This document shows, piece by piece, positions 47,520 to 58,275 of a stretch of 64,000 nt of DNA; within the stretch, counting starts at the first letter, position 1; each line of letters begins with the position of its first letter. The notes under the pieces were generated by a model. That model worked only from the letters and a program-made list of their open reading frames with translations, was not told the DNA's origin and did no database searches. The DNA is from Todiramphus chloris collaris (taxonomy: Eukaryota; Chordata; Aves; Coraciiformes; Alcedinidae), in the NCBI GenBank assembly GCA_025345505.1, contig JANVCC010010406.1, positions 15,775,260 through 15,839,259 of the forward strand, read 5' to 3'. The position numbers were made by a program, and so were the translations under genes.

Positions 47520-48642
47520 CTAATCATGTGAATGTAGATGCTGAGGAAGTGTACAAGGAATGCAACCCAGGATGAGATGCATCCCAGGGTCCTGAGGGAA
47601 CTATCAGACAAAGTCACTAAGCCACTCTCCACCATATTTGAAAGGCAACAGCAGTCAGACAAAGTCCCCAGTGACTTGAAAAAGGGAAATATCACATTTA
47701 TTTCTAATAAGGGCAAGAAAGAAGGAGTATGGGAACTAATGATCAGTCTGCCTTACCTCCATCTAAGTAAGATCATGGAGCAGATCCTCTTGAAAGACAT
47801 TGTTGAAATATATGGACGATAGGGAGGTAATTAGAGACAGCCTGAATAGCTTCACAAAAGACAAATCATGCTGAAATAATGTTGTGGCTTTCTACAGTGC
47901 AGTAACTGCATCAATGGACAAAGGAAGAGTAACTGGTATTATTTGCCTAGACTTGTGTAAGACCTTTGGCACGATTCCACAAACATTCTGCCTGCCATGT
48001 TGAAGAGATATGGGTTTGACAGATGAACTGTTAGACAGATAAAGAACTGTTTGGGAGGATTTATCCAAAGAGTTGGAGTCAAGGATTCAGTGTTCAAATT
48101 AAGCCAAAAGTACTGTCCCTCAAGGGTCCATAGAGGGACCAGTATTATTTAATATCTTCATAAATGACATACACAGTGGTACTGAGTTCATCCTTAGCAA
48201 CTTTGCAAAAAAGTCTGAGAGAGTTGGGGTTGTTCAGCCTGGAGAAGAGAATGGTCTGGGGAGACCTTACTGTGGCCTTTCAATATATAAAGGGGACTTA
48301 GCAGAAAGACAGAGAGAGACTTTACCGAGGTCTGTAGTGGCAGCACAGGTGACAACAGCTTTAAACTGAATAAGGGTAGATTTATATTAGACATATGAAA
48401 GAATTGTTTTACAGTTACAGCAATGAGATACAGTTTGGCTAGAGAAGCTGTGGATGCCCCATACCTGAAAGTATTCAAGACCAGGTTGATGGGCTCTTGA
48501 GCAACCTGGTCTAGTGAAAGATGTCCTTGCCTATAGCAAGGAGCGTGGACTATAGGATATCTAAGGTCCTTTCCAGCCTAAATCATTCTATGATTCTACG
48601 GTTCTGTGGTTCTCTGATTCTGTGGTTCTGTGATTCTATATG
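47520..48642 (+). mobile_element. Old CR1 LINE with internal deletion
   Basis: A diverged CR1 with long stretches of ORF2 in order: DEMHPRVLRELSDKVTKPLS (47571-47630), PSDLKKGNITF, LSKIMEQILL, an [16 protein letters not shown]-type block, and VPQGS/GPVLFNIFINDI near 48115-48170. The catalytic box is absent. ILSNFAKK at about 48193-48213 is joined directly to the [12 protein letters not shown] block, which normally lies several hundred bases further on, so the palm/thumb region has been deleted. The rest runs to a long 3' tail of mixed GGTTCTGT/GATTCTAT units at 48584-48642. Stops occur throughout. Confidence 0.9.
47538..47822 (+). pseudogene. CR1 ORF2 remnant, N-terminal reverse transcriptase
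   Basis: A 94-codon open frame matching the start of the CR1 reverse transcriptase: QDEMHPRVLRELSDKV (residues 11-26), the FERQQQSDKVPSDLKKGN region, and LHLSKIMEQILLKDIV near the end. The frame stops shortly after, and the homology continues in other frames. It preserves a region that most truncated copies in this window lack. Confidence 0.85.
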
Positions 48643-51600
48643 GAAGCATTTTCTATTGTCTCTACCAGAGAAAAAATATTGTGTGGGACAGAGTATACTT
48701 CTGAGCAGAACATTTCTGATGTTCTTATATAAACCAGGAATTAAAAACAGACTAAGACAAAAAGCATGTCCAGTAACAGCCTCTTTTTTGTGTGTGTGAT
48801 TTAGTACACAAGTCACACCATAATGAAGAGAAAAAAATAGGGGAATTGGTACCTGAAACAGAGAAGGAATCAGATAAATTTCTAACACATAATATCATTC
48901 TTTGCCATTTTTGGCAAATAAAAAATGAAGGAAACCTGAAATATTTTAGCACACAATATAAAATATCTATTTTTCTATTGGCATAATTGAAATATTTTAT
49001 TCTCTGAATTTACATCAACTACAGAAGAAAAATACATGATTTTTTGTCAACTTTTAATTTTCTTATTTCCTTGGGCTAATGGTAGACTTAATATAGATGT
49101 TCCTTAATATATATTCATCTCATAATTCTTTATTCATTTCCTGTGGAAAATTTATTAATACTTTTGATATACCAAACAGTATTTTTGGGGTTGCTTTTCT
49201 TCATTAGCACAGTTTTCTGACTCATTTAGCATACTTCCACAAAACTTCTCTAGAAGCAAATGATGTCTTCAATAAAAAAGCAAACTGGACTGAGTAAAAA
49301 TAGAATTTCTCTACTAATTTGTATTATGAAAGCTATGAAATAAAGATAAAATAACATCCATAATAAATTTCTAAAGAGCTTTATCTTCACTCTTGTTTTA
49401 GAATCATTATACATATATAGTGCTATATATGTGATATTGAATAAAACATTAGGCTTAAATGAGACATTGACAGAATGCAGTTTGATGATGAAATAGCCTA
49501 AAAAGAATGTGCAAAATTCCAAAATTTTCAAGGAGATGAGGAAAAATTAGCAATGCAAACATAAAACATACAGTTTGTGATTGGGCTTATGCTTGTAAAG
49601 GTTGGGCTGTCTTTAAAAAAAAAAAACAAAACTAAAAAAGTCACTCTAAATTGCATTTTTCAAATAATAACAAATTTAAGCATATTCTTAAACACTCCAG
49701 ATAGGCAAAGTGTCTTGAATCTGAAAGGAAACATTTTAGGAATAAATACCTAAAGGTAAAATTAAGCCCATATCTCCATATATATATAAATAGTGGTTAA
49801 ACATAACTTTGTTCAACACAAAAAGCTAAACAGCATTTCTGCATGTGCCACTGGAATACAGAATTGTGAAGTAAACAACTCATTTAATCCGTAGTGGTTT
49901 ACCATTATCATCTACTATTTAACTATCCTGTTGGTGCTGCGTTTCAGTATGTATCAATATGTAGAAAAGTAATACAGATACAGGATTAACTCAGAGTTTG
50001 GAGATCTTGCCTTTAGTAAATACAAGGGAAAATCTCTCAGACAAAAGAGACTGATTCAGCTTTGAGATGCGTAATAATGTAGTATTAAATATAATGAACT
50101 TTTTGTCGATTTTGTATGCCAACAATGCAACTCAGAGAAACAGTAAACCGAAGGGTTTGGAATTTAGACATAGTCCATATGATTCTCATTTCAGAGCAGA
50201 ACGTTGTTACACAAGAATATGAATTGCTGGTTTATGCTGTCATGGTTGCTTACATTTTATGTCTTTAAAATTTGTATTCTGAGATCAGATTTCAGATGAC
50301 AGGATACAGATGAGTATTGAGAAAAGTACTGTACAATTATCAGGAAAAAATATGTACTAACCATGAGCATCTCACAGTAAGTGATCTCCCTTTCAAGGAA
50401 TTTCTGACATTGCAATATTTTCCTTATTACGTATAACAGAAGCATCTGTGACTCACAGTCATTGTTTTAAAAATGAGAAAAAAAACCCCAACACAAACAT
50501 TCCACTGCACTTTTCTTTTTTTTTCTTTTTTTTTTTTTTTTCCTTTAAAAAGTCTTATTTAAAAAATGCTTTTCTAGGACAGATAAAAGAAAAAAAAAAG
50601 GTGTTTTTGAGATTTTTTCTAGATTCCAGTTATCCTTAAATTTCCCTGCTTTCTACTGTCATCTTATTTTTAGAATAGAATATTCTCTGAGAATGAAGCA
50701 CTAAATCATCATATGTCCTACAATTCTGATAAACTGAATATCAAAGAGATGTCATTTACATATAAATCCATGTATAAAAACCCTCTGAAATTAAGAGAAA
50801 AGACAATGTAGTTCTTCCATGACTACAGAACTTTACATCATAACTTGTAAGCTTTTTCTTCCAAAGGAATGGTCTGGGGGGACGGGGAGAGTAGAAAGAA
50901 TTTGAAGTGGTTATTTGCCATCTATCTGCAGTGCAGTAATGCTTCCTTTAACATTCCAAGTCTTACAGGCCTCTGTGTTTCAGGAACTCGTGCTTTTCTC
51001 AAATTCATCTAGAGCACTATAATGCAAAATGCAGTCTCTACATTACTACAATATTAAGGTTAAATGTGTTATAAGATCTGTAGTCATTCACCATACAGAT
51101 ATCTGTTCCTATCTTTTCCCTCCCTCCAGAAGAGAGTAGTATAGAAGGTATATTTATAATGCTCTGAATCCTGAAGTTCATACCTTCACTTGCCCTGTTG
51201 GAGATCACTCTTATGTTGCTGAGTTACTTGTGGCAAGCATTTGACCATTGTGCTTTTCCAATTGGTGTCTATCATGGAGAATCTTATAGTTAAAATAATT
51301 GCTTAAGCCTTATTGGTCTCTTCATTAGTGACTCTGTGTGTGCATTAAATCTCATTCAAAAGTGGCTTGTGCTCCCTGCTGTAGCTTCTCTGATGACAAT
51401 GGCAAAAACCTTCCAGGCTACTGTTTACGCACAACTTTTCTACATTTTAAGGAAGCACATGTAGGCTACTTTACAGAGAACGTATTGAAACCTAGAGCAG
51501 GATGGTATGTATTTAGGACTCTTTTCTCTATAGGCTAATTAAAACTCAAAAGTGTCTGAAGTTAAGGTAAAAGGAAAGGTTTGGTTACAGTTTTGTTGGA

Positions 51601-54129
51601 GGAGCCTCATTTAAGGTCCTAAGACCTTTAGTTTTTGTTCTACCTGAAGCTTCTTCTAGAATCAAATAGCCTAAAAAATCCCTTAACATGGGTCTCAAAA
51701 CACAGCACCAGCCTCATTCTTTGCCTAGATATGTGACAAAACCCTTACTGATTTTTACTATTACATGACTTCCAGTTCCTGTATAGACAACTTCAAAAAG
51801 ATCTTATGGCTTTTTTTAGAAATTTTTCTGCTAGACCACAGTTTCATTTCTGGTTTTATATGGCAGTTAATCATGGCAATGTTACAGAGCACTGACAGAA
51901 GCATGCCTTCTCTCACACTACTGCTGAACTGCTGTTATAACATAGCTGTGCTATAAAGACAGGAATTTATGCGAATAGAAAACAGCTACAATAAGCAAAT
52001 ATATACAGAGAGAATCAAAATCAATGACAATGGCTTTTCTACATGAACAAAGCTTTTCTACATGACAGCAGCAAACATTAATACATCTCTGTAAATTTGT
52101 GTCACTGGAACATTCATATTTGCTTTTGAGTTTTCAAGATTTTTTAATTGTGGGTGATTTACAGTTGACATCAGTTATTTTAAAATTATTTTATATCATC
52201 TCAAGGCTTCTTCTATTGTGAATCATCTCTTTATTAGCAATACTTGCTTTTAAAAGCTAAACTGCTCTCCACCAATTTGTCATATATGCATAAGCCTGCC
52301 TACAATCAATTACATTTTCAGAAGCATGGAGTTGGAAAGTGGTGTAGATAGACAAAAGATGTACAGACAAGCAATGAGACAGAATATACAGATGTGCAAG
52401 ATTAAGGTATTTTTTAACTAACAGATATTTGAAAAGAAAACCAATAAGCTCCCTATAAAATTTTCATTACCATATATCACAGTACTTGTAATATGTTCTC
52501 AAGAAATAATTGGCATTAAAATTCATGACTACATGCTGACAATCAATTACTTTATTAGATTTTAATGATAGAAAATTTAGTCTACTACTTTAAAGATACA
52601 TCTCTTGTTTTATGCATGGCCAATTAGGCTATTTTCCTATGCAATTCAGCTGGAAATTTCAGATAACAGAAGTATCGATGTACTTACTGGGGTCAAATTT
52701 TATCTATATTTTTCTGGTAAAAAATACCTGGTAATACAGACTGCCTGCTCAGACTTCATGCTGGCAGTTACCATAAAAGATAGAATATAAGGGCCCAAGC
52801 TGGTTATTTTTTTATAAGAAGAGCACTTTCTTTTTTTTGGCTTAAATGCTCCCTAAAACTAAATGTGGTACATGGGTAAGAAGTCACTCTCAGGTCATAC
52901 TGCTCTTCTCTTCTTAAAGGACTGAATATTGGTATACTTCAAAGAGTTAGTCTATTATTCTGTTAATATTGCTAGAAAAGAGATGACTGCAGAGATGAGA
53001 TGGAATAATAGCAAATGAGGAATGGATAAAATAATTGTTTTTTAAAAAGTCTACAAAAGCTTAAGAGTTCCAGCTAAACAAAATCCCCATAAACATTAGA
53101 ATTCCTGACAGCTGCAAGAATAAGAATCTACAATGGCAGTAGCCAGTACTATACAACACTGAACCATGTAATTTACATCTTAATGAAATTAAACATAGTA
53201 TAATGGCTTAGCTTCTAGGCAACAATACTATTAAATTTGCTGTAGCAGATTATGACATCATCTGAAACCCCAAGACACACTTTCAAACCAGCTATTATCC
53301 TTGTAATATGTACTGCTTTTCTGGTTAGTTTTTCATTTAATTCATTGCAAGGATTATATTTTTCAATGACTGCACAAACCATCCAGCAGAATAAAATATC
53401 TGTGAGCAAAAGTAATGTCACTAAAGGAACAGAAGTGATGTTATTGTAGGGAAAAAGCACACAGAGGTGAGTAAATGGCTTAATAGAACTCAAACAGTAC
53501 TTTTTATACTGATAATAAGCCTTTTAACTTTTCTTAATCAAGGTATCTTTTATTCCATATATATACCAACACATTCTTTTGAAATTTCTATGCTTTTAAA
53601 TTCCTACTGGTATTAAACTGTTTATTATTTCCTACTGGAATTAGCAGGAAGGAACTAAGAGATTGAGATATAAGATAAATAAGGAGTTTTTATGCACCAA
53701 GAACCTGGTGAGGACCCTAGATGGGAGTGAAAACATGGGTTTTCCTTCTTGACAGCAGCACCACAGTTTCACCTAGGTGGCTTTTCTGTGATCACCACCA
53801 GTTATTGCTTCAGATGCTCATTGTTCTGGGCTCTGCTTCTCTGAACAAAAAGAAGTTAACTCAAATAATATCAAGATGGGTGGTTCAAAGTGCTGTAAAT
53901 TATATATTCTTGCAGTAACGAGAGTAATGATTAATATTATGTCCTTGTAAGCATTTATACACATACTTAACTATACTCACACAAGCAGTCAGTGAACCTA
54001 CAAAGGGAGTAACCTTGAGTATGTATGTAGAAATTTGAGACAGATTTTCTTCTTCTCTTAATGGCAATATTCAGAAATATCTAAAATAAGCACCATCTAA
54101 CTCACTGAATTTCACTGAACTCACTGAAG
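48643..54129. other. Unrecognised AT-rich DNA
   Basis: About 5.5 kb with no recognisable exon or repeat family, apart from a T-rich tract at 50511-50541. Open frames of 60-100 codons on both strands are of chance quality. Confidence 0.6.
50511..50541. repeat. T-rich tract
   Basis: TTTTC followed by long T runs with single C interruptions. Confidence 0.95.
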
Positions 54130-54349
54130 TTTGTAACAAACGAACTCCCTCTTTGCCCACCCTTCCCCCTCAGGTTCCTCTGTATAACAGGTATGAGGTT
54201 CCATATGTGGAAGACCAGAAACTGGAGGATGATGATTCTTTGAAGTATATCAATAAATATTCAGACCTTGAAAAAGAGAAGAGCAGTATGACCTGAGAGT
54301 GACTTCTTGCCTGTTATCACACTTAGTTTTAGAGAGACTTTAACTGCTG

Positions 54350-54664
54350 ATGTCTCCAAGGTCAGAAAGGCCTACCCTCCATATCACAACAATCTCTACA
54401 AGGAAGAAAAGAAGGATTATATTGCTGGTGTCTCCCTTCTTAGGGGAACAGGGCAACCAATACGCCATGCAGATCTTCCTTGCAAGGGAAGTCTGCTTCC
54501 TCCCTGAGGCCTGGGTTAAGGACATCGTTAGGAAACTTCCCAGCTTGGTACAGCCCTTGGAGTGTTTCCCATTATCCCCCTTCCATGTGGGTGGAGATGA
54601 AGCTGCAACACATAGTCTGAGAGTGAGCAAAAGAGACTTCAGGGAATTGGAACAGTTGGTGTAG
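54350..54664 (+). pseudogene. CR1 ORF1 remnant with SGNH/GDSL-type esterase block
   Basis: A 104-codon frame with SERPTLHITT and STRKKRR at the start, then REVCFLPEAWVKDIVRKLPS and FPLSPFHVGGDEAATHSL, ending KRDFRELEQLV. These are blocks of the esterase-like ORF1 domain known from CR1 elements. The catalytic serine block GDSLLRG lies in the neighbouring frame (54427-54447) and reads GVSLLRG. The serine survives but the aspartate is Val, and a frameshift separates it from the rest. HVGGDE corresponds to the later conserved Gly-x-Asn/Ser-Asp block. Confidence 0.75.
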
Positions 54665-54750
54665 GAATCAGGGACATAGGTTGTTTTTTTCTCTCTCCTT
54701 CCAGTTGCAGGCAGTGTTGTTGGAAGAAACAGACTGATAACAGTCTGTTA

Positions 54751-55047
54751 ATGCATGAATCTGTGGCTGGTGTCTCCACCACAACAAGGGGAGGCAACAA
54801 GAGGAACCTTGTGTTTGGTATCTACTACGGGCTGCCTGATCAAAGGGAGCCTATTGACAGAGGCTTCTTACTCCAGCTACAAGAAGCTTTGTACTCAAAG
54901 GCTCTCATCCTGTGTGGGGACTTCAACCACCCCAACACCTGCTGTTGTAGGAAATCTAGGAGACTCTTACAGCAGCAGGTGTTGAGGTGGTTGAAGTCCA
55001 GGAGGTTCTGGGTTGGTTCAATCCAGGATACTCCTGGTATGTATTGA
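54751..55047 (+). pseudogene. CR1 ORF2 endonuclease remnant
   Basis: A 98-codon frame containing the apurinic-type endonuclease core: GIYYGLPDQREPIDRGF, then LILCGDFNHPNTC, with GDFNHP (54916-54933) supplying the catalytic Asp and Asn. The CR1 family normally reads WWD a few residues after NHPD, but here CCCRKSRRLL follows, so a short deletion is present. Further endonuclease text (LLVCIEENFLSQV) continues at about 55028-55066 in another frame. The N-terminal half of the endonuclease is missing. Confidence 0.85.
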
Positions 55048-55473
55048 GGAGAACTTCTTAAGCCAAGTAGCAGGCAGTCCTATTGGAAGGATGCAACCTG
55101 ATGGTCACCAGGGGAAGTTAATCAGTGATGTTGATTGGAGGCAGCCTGGGGTGAAGAAGTCATGCACTGGTGGAGTTAACAGTCCTGAGGGATATGGGTC
55201 TGGCCAGGAGTAAAGATAGGACTCTGAATTTTAAGAAAGCAAAATTCCAGCAGTTCAGGGAGTTATACAACATGACCCCCTGGGAAATGTCCCTTGGGGA
55301 CAAGGGAGCAGAACAGAGATGATAGATCTTTAAGGACACTTTTCTCAGAGAACGAGAGCTCTCGATACCCAGGTGTACGAAATCAAGCAAGGAAGGGAAG
55401 AGACCAGCATGTCTGAGTTGGGCACTGATGGTCAAACTAAAAAGCAAGAAGGAGCTGCCCAGGCAGTGGAAGA

Positions 55474-56440
55474 ATCATAGAATCATAGAATCATTATGGT
55501 TGGAAAGGACTTCCAGGGTCATCAAGTCCGACCTTTGTCCTAGCATTTCTCTAACCACTACACCATATCCTCAAGCTCCACATCTAATCGTTCTTTAAAC
55601 ACCTCCAGGGATGGTGACTCCACCACCTCCCGGGGCAGCCTGTTCCAGTGCCTAACCACTCTCTCAGTGAAGAATTTCCTCCTAATATCTAATCTAAACC
55701 TCCCCTGATGCAACTTGAGTCCATTCACCCTTGTCCTATCATTACTAATTTGAGAGAAGAGACCAGGACCATCCTCTCTACAACCTCCTTTTAGGTAGTT
55801 GTAGAGGGCAATAAGGTCTCCTCTCAGCCTCCTCTTCTCTAGACTAAACAAACCCAGTTCCCTCAGCTGCTCTTCATAGGGCATGCTTTCCAGCCCTTTC
55901 ACCAGCTTTGTTGCCCTCCTCTGCACTCGCTCCAGCACCTCGATGTCCCTCCTGTGCTGTGGTGACCAAAACTGGACACGGTACTCAAGGTTCAGTCTCA
56001 CAAGTGCCGAGTATAGGGGTTACAATCACCTCCCTGCTCCTACTGGTCACACCGTTTCTGATACAGGCCGGGATGCCATTGGCCTTCTTGGCCACCTGGG
56101 CACACTGCTGGCTCTTGTTCAGCTGGCTATTGACCAACACCCCCAGGTCCTTTTCTGCCAGGCAGTTCTCCAGCCACTCCTCCCCAAGCCTGTAGCATTG
56201 CTGGGAGTTGGTGTGACCGAAGTGCATGACCCGGCACTTGGCTTTGTTAAACTCCATACAATTGAGCTCAGCCCATCTCTCCAGCCTGTACAGATCCCGC
56301 TGCAGAGCCTTCCTACCCTCAAGCAGATTGACACTTGCGCTGAATTTTGTGTTGTCTGCAAATTTACTGAGGGTACATTCAATTCCCTCGTCCAAGGCAT
56401 TGATGAATATATTAAACAAGATGGGACAGGTATCCTGGTA
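55474..56440 (-). mobile_element. CR1 LINE inserted in the old CR1, minus strand
   Basis: A 5'-truncated minus-strand CR1 of about 970 bases. Its 3' end is at 55474 with three ATTCTATG-type units (seen as ATCATAGAATCATAGAATCATT). Its 5' end is near 56440, inside the reverse transcriptase at [13 protein letters not shown]. Old plus-strand CR1 sequence lies on both sides, so this copy is younger than its host. It is the same subfamily as the 103-base fragment at 28508. The coding part is in two frames separated by a single-base shift near 56010. Confidence 0.95.
55558..56001 (-). pseudogene. CR1 ORF2 C-terminal remnant
   Basis: A 147-codon minus-strand frame from [21 protein letters not shown] through [60 protein letters not shown] and [19 protein letters not shown] to the natural stop after LEDMV. 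The whole C-terminal domain is intact and open. The upstream half of the protein is in another frame. Confidence 0.93.
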
Positions 56441-56470
56441 AGTGTATAGTGACATGGGTGGTTTGTACAA
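55985..56470 (-). pseudogene. CR1 ORF2 reverse transcriptase remnant, FADN active site
   Basis: A 161-codon minus-strand frame. The first ~14 residues come from flanking DNA. From [13 protein letters not shown] it follows the CR1 reverse transcriptase: KFADNTKF at residues 36-43, with FADN at 56351-56362 in place of FADD, then [21 protein letters not shown] in order, [24 protein letters not shown] and [18 protein letters not shown]. An extra base near 56010 shifts the frame before the C-terminal part. Confidence 0.92.
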
Positions 56471-56701
56471 GGGGTTGGGTCAGGAAAGCCAGGGCACATC
56501 TGGAGCTGAACTTGGAAAGGGATACAAAGAATAACATGAAGAGCTTTTACAGGCTTGTCAGTCAGAAATGGAAGTTCAAAGAAAGTGTAACCCACCCTGA
56601 TGTGCAAGACTGGCAATCTGCTAACAACAGACAAGGAAAATGCTGAGATACTCCACAACTATTTTGATTCAGTCTTCATTGACAACGTCTTTTCCCACAT
56701 A
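56450..56701 (+). mobile_element. Old CR1 LINE, part 2: linker between endonuclease and RT
   Basis: Continuation of the old plus-strand CR1 after the first insertion. The frame at 56449-56646 reads RKARAHLELNLERDTKNNMK then SFYRLVSQKWKFKESV, the CR1 linker between endonuclease and reverse transcriptase. The next codons, in another frame, read ENAEILHNYFDSVF, the conserved end of that linker. It is cut at 56702 by a second minus-strand CR1. Confidence 0.85.
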
Positions 56702-56937
56702 TAATCATAGAATAATTTTGTCTGGAAGAGACCTTCGAGATCAAGTCCAACCTTATTCTTAGCCCTATCAAAAACCACTAAACCATGTCCCTAAACACAA
56801 CATCTAACCGTCTCTTAAACACTTCCAGAGATGGTGACTCCACCACCTCCCTGGGCAGGCCGTTCCAATGTCTGACAACCCTTTCTGCAAAGAAATATTT
56901 CCTAATATCCAGCCTGAACCTGTCCTGGTTCATCTTC
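56702..56937 (-). mobile_element. CR1 LINE 3' end inserted in the old CR1, ~235 bases
   Basis: A short minus-strand CR1 whose 3' end lies at 56702 (AATCATAGAATAATTTTGTC, a decayed tail) and whose 5' break is at about 56937. The ORF at 56778-56987 includes [20 protein letters not shown] then [11 protein letters not shown] and the C-terminus DVVFRDMV. It closely matches the 3' end of the plus-strand copy at 37573-38602. The old plus-strand CR1 resumes on its right. Confidence 0.93.
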
Positions 56938-57161
56938 CAAGTTGATAAGACACAAGATAGGGACCAGACAGGCAAAGGCCCTCCCACCGTAAGAGAAGAT
57001 CAGGTTTATGACCAAGGAACCTCAGTACACATGGAGAACAGGGTGGTAATTTGGGACAGCCAGCATGGCTTCACCAGATCTTGCCTGACCAACCTAGTGG
57101 CCTTCTATGATGGAATGGTTACCTCAGGGAAGAGCTATGGGTGCCATCTGTCTGCACTTCT
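56938..57161 (+). mobile_element. Old CR1 LINE, part 3: start of reverse transcriptase
   Basis: Old plus-strand CR1 sequence between the second CR1 insertion and the 1.1-kb insertion. It contains [17 protein letters not shown], the usual acidic segment before the reverse transcriptase, then a jump to SQHGFTRSCLTNLVAFYDGM. About 60 codons of the N-terminal reverse transcriptase are therefore deleted. The last codons read GCHLSALL, matching the DVIYLDF position. The interrupted motif completes at 58276 with CEAFD. Confidence 0.87.
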
Positions 57162-58275
57162 TGTGGAATTGCTGGAAGGAACTTAGAAATTAACATATTA
57201 AAAGTACAGCATTGTTCACACATTAAGGAGAGGTATAATATCAAAGATCACAGGGTGGAGTGCAACTGATATGCAAGGAATCCATTCCATGGTGGTTACC
57301 TACACAATACTGCCTGCGAAACAGCGCAGAGGGTGGAGCAGAGTGGAGAGCCTGCTGCCACGCTCTGTAATATCACTGCAGAGATGGGAACTTGATGGTA
57401 CCAAAGAACTGATAAGTTGCTTACTAGCTACCATGGACCAACAGTCCGTCATTTTTTGACAAAGTGCTGTCCTTTGTGCAAACTTTTCTTGTTATAATGT
57501 CATTATAATACACACCTCCATCCCAAAGGCTACCTGCCTCCAAAGTGTGACTAGCCCTCACTGAACTTGCACTCAAAATTTTTCTTAATCTATACTTTCA
57601 AAACCAAAGAGAGACAATATTACACCAATAATAAGTAAAGGTATATATTACTAGAGTCACTCAAGCTCCACCTTAAAGGTGAACAATAATATAAAAATGG
57701 CTTAAGGAAGGGGGAACGCTAGGGAAGATGTCATCATGGACAAGTCAGGGAAGATACCATTGAAGACTATCTCTGACTCCTGGAATCAGTCGATGGGCTG
57801 AGCCTCTCTTTCTCCCCACAGGGACACCTTTGAGTAAGATCCAGACTTTCCAAGTATTTCCCTGGGAAAACTTAGAAATCTCTCTAGAGCTGCTTCTTTT
57901 CACTTAACGTGTTTTATGTATTTGCACATGCTGTTGCAGACAATATATTTATCACCAGCAATTCATAAGAACCTGTAGTTCTGTTGCTTTCAGTAGACTG
58001 TACTTGTCACATTGCTAGACACAAAATTCTCTCATTGGATGCTACAAACTACTGGATGCTTGACACTGTGGAGCATGACTAAATGGGGAGCGCAGCTCTA
58101 CTAGTAAATCTGCATCTGTGAGAATTCAAACACATTAAAAGTGACTGGAATAATAGTGGCAAATTGGATATCAACCAGTATGTAATTGTAGCCCCCCACC
58201 CAGCCCCTCTAACATCTGAGGATCATCTGGAACAAAAGGGGGTTTATTTTCTGCCAAATTATCCTTTTATTTGAA
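57162..58275 (+). mobile_element. 1.1-kb LTR-like insertion with 6-base target-site duplication
   Basis: The insert is bounded by ACTTCT on both sides (57156-57161 and 58276-58281). Removing the insert and one ACTTCT restores the CR1 reading across the YLDF-KAFD junction without gap, so the edges are exact. It starts TGTGGAATTGC, a plausible LTR start, but ends TTTATTTGAA rather than CA. There is no coding potential. It has a promoter-like TATAAAAATGGC at about 57691 and a TTCTCCCCACAGGG block at 57810. A diverged second copy of its 3' half lies at 10560-11087. A 6-base duplication is typical of class II (ERVK-like) elements. The family name is not known to me. Confidence 0.75.

Larger units (their letters stand above)
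54130..55473 (+). mobile_element. Old CR1 LINE, part 1: ORF1 and endonuclease
   Basis: The 5' part of an old plus-strand CR1 whose other parts are at 56450-56701, 56938-57161 and 58276-59081. It begins in ORF1 (NRYEVPYVEDQ at about 54190-54222), continues with the Lys/Arg-rich STRKKRR block and an SGNH/GDSL-type segment, then jumps into the ORF2 endonuclease. A deletion removes the ORF1 end and the endonuclease start. The final codons before the break read RTLNFKKAKFQQFREL and PWEMSLGDKG, the usual region after the endonuclease. A minus-strand CR1 is inserted at 55473. It is unusual here in keeping any ORF1. Confidence 0.85.

Noticed and set aside
48584-48642. Short direct repeats that could suggest a CRISPR-like array
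   Set aside because: These are degenerate GATTCTATG/GGTTCTGTG units, the normal CR1 3' tail, with no spacers.
55883-56449. Long plus-strand open frame of 188 codons
   Set aside because: It is the antisense shadow of the minus-strand CR1 ORF2, which carries the conserved CR1 blocks on the opposite strand.
57162-58275. Treating this stretch as diverged CR1 body
   Set aside because: CR1 homology stops and resumes at the same protein position on each side, with a 6-base duplication, so it is an insertion.
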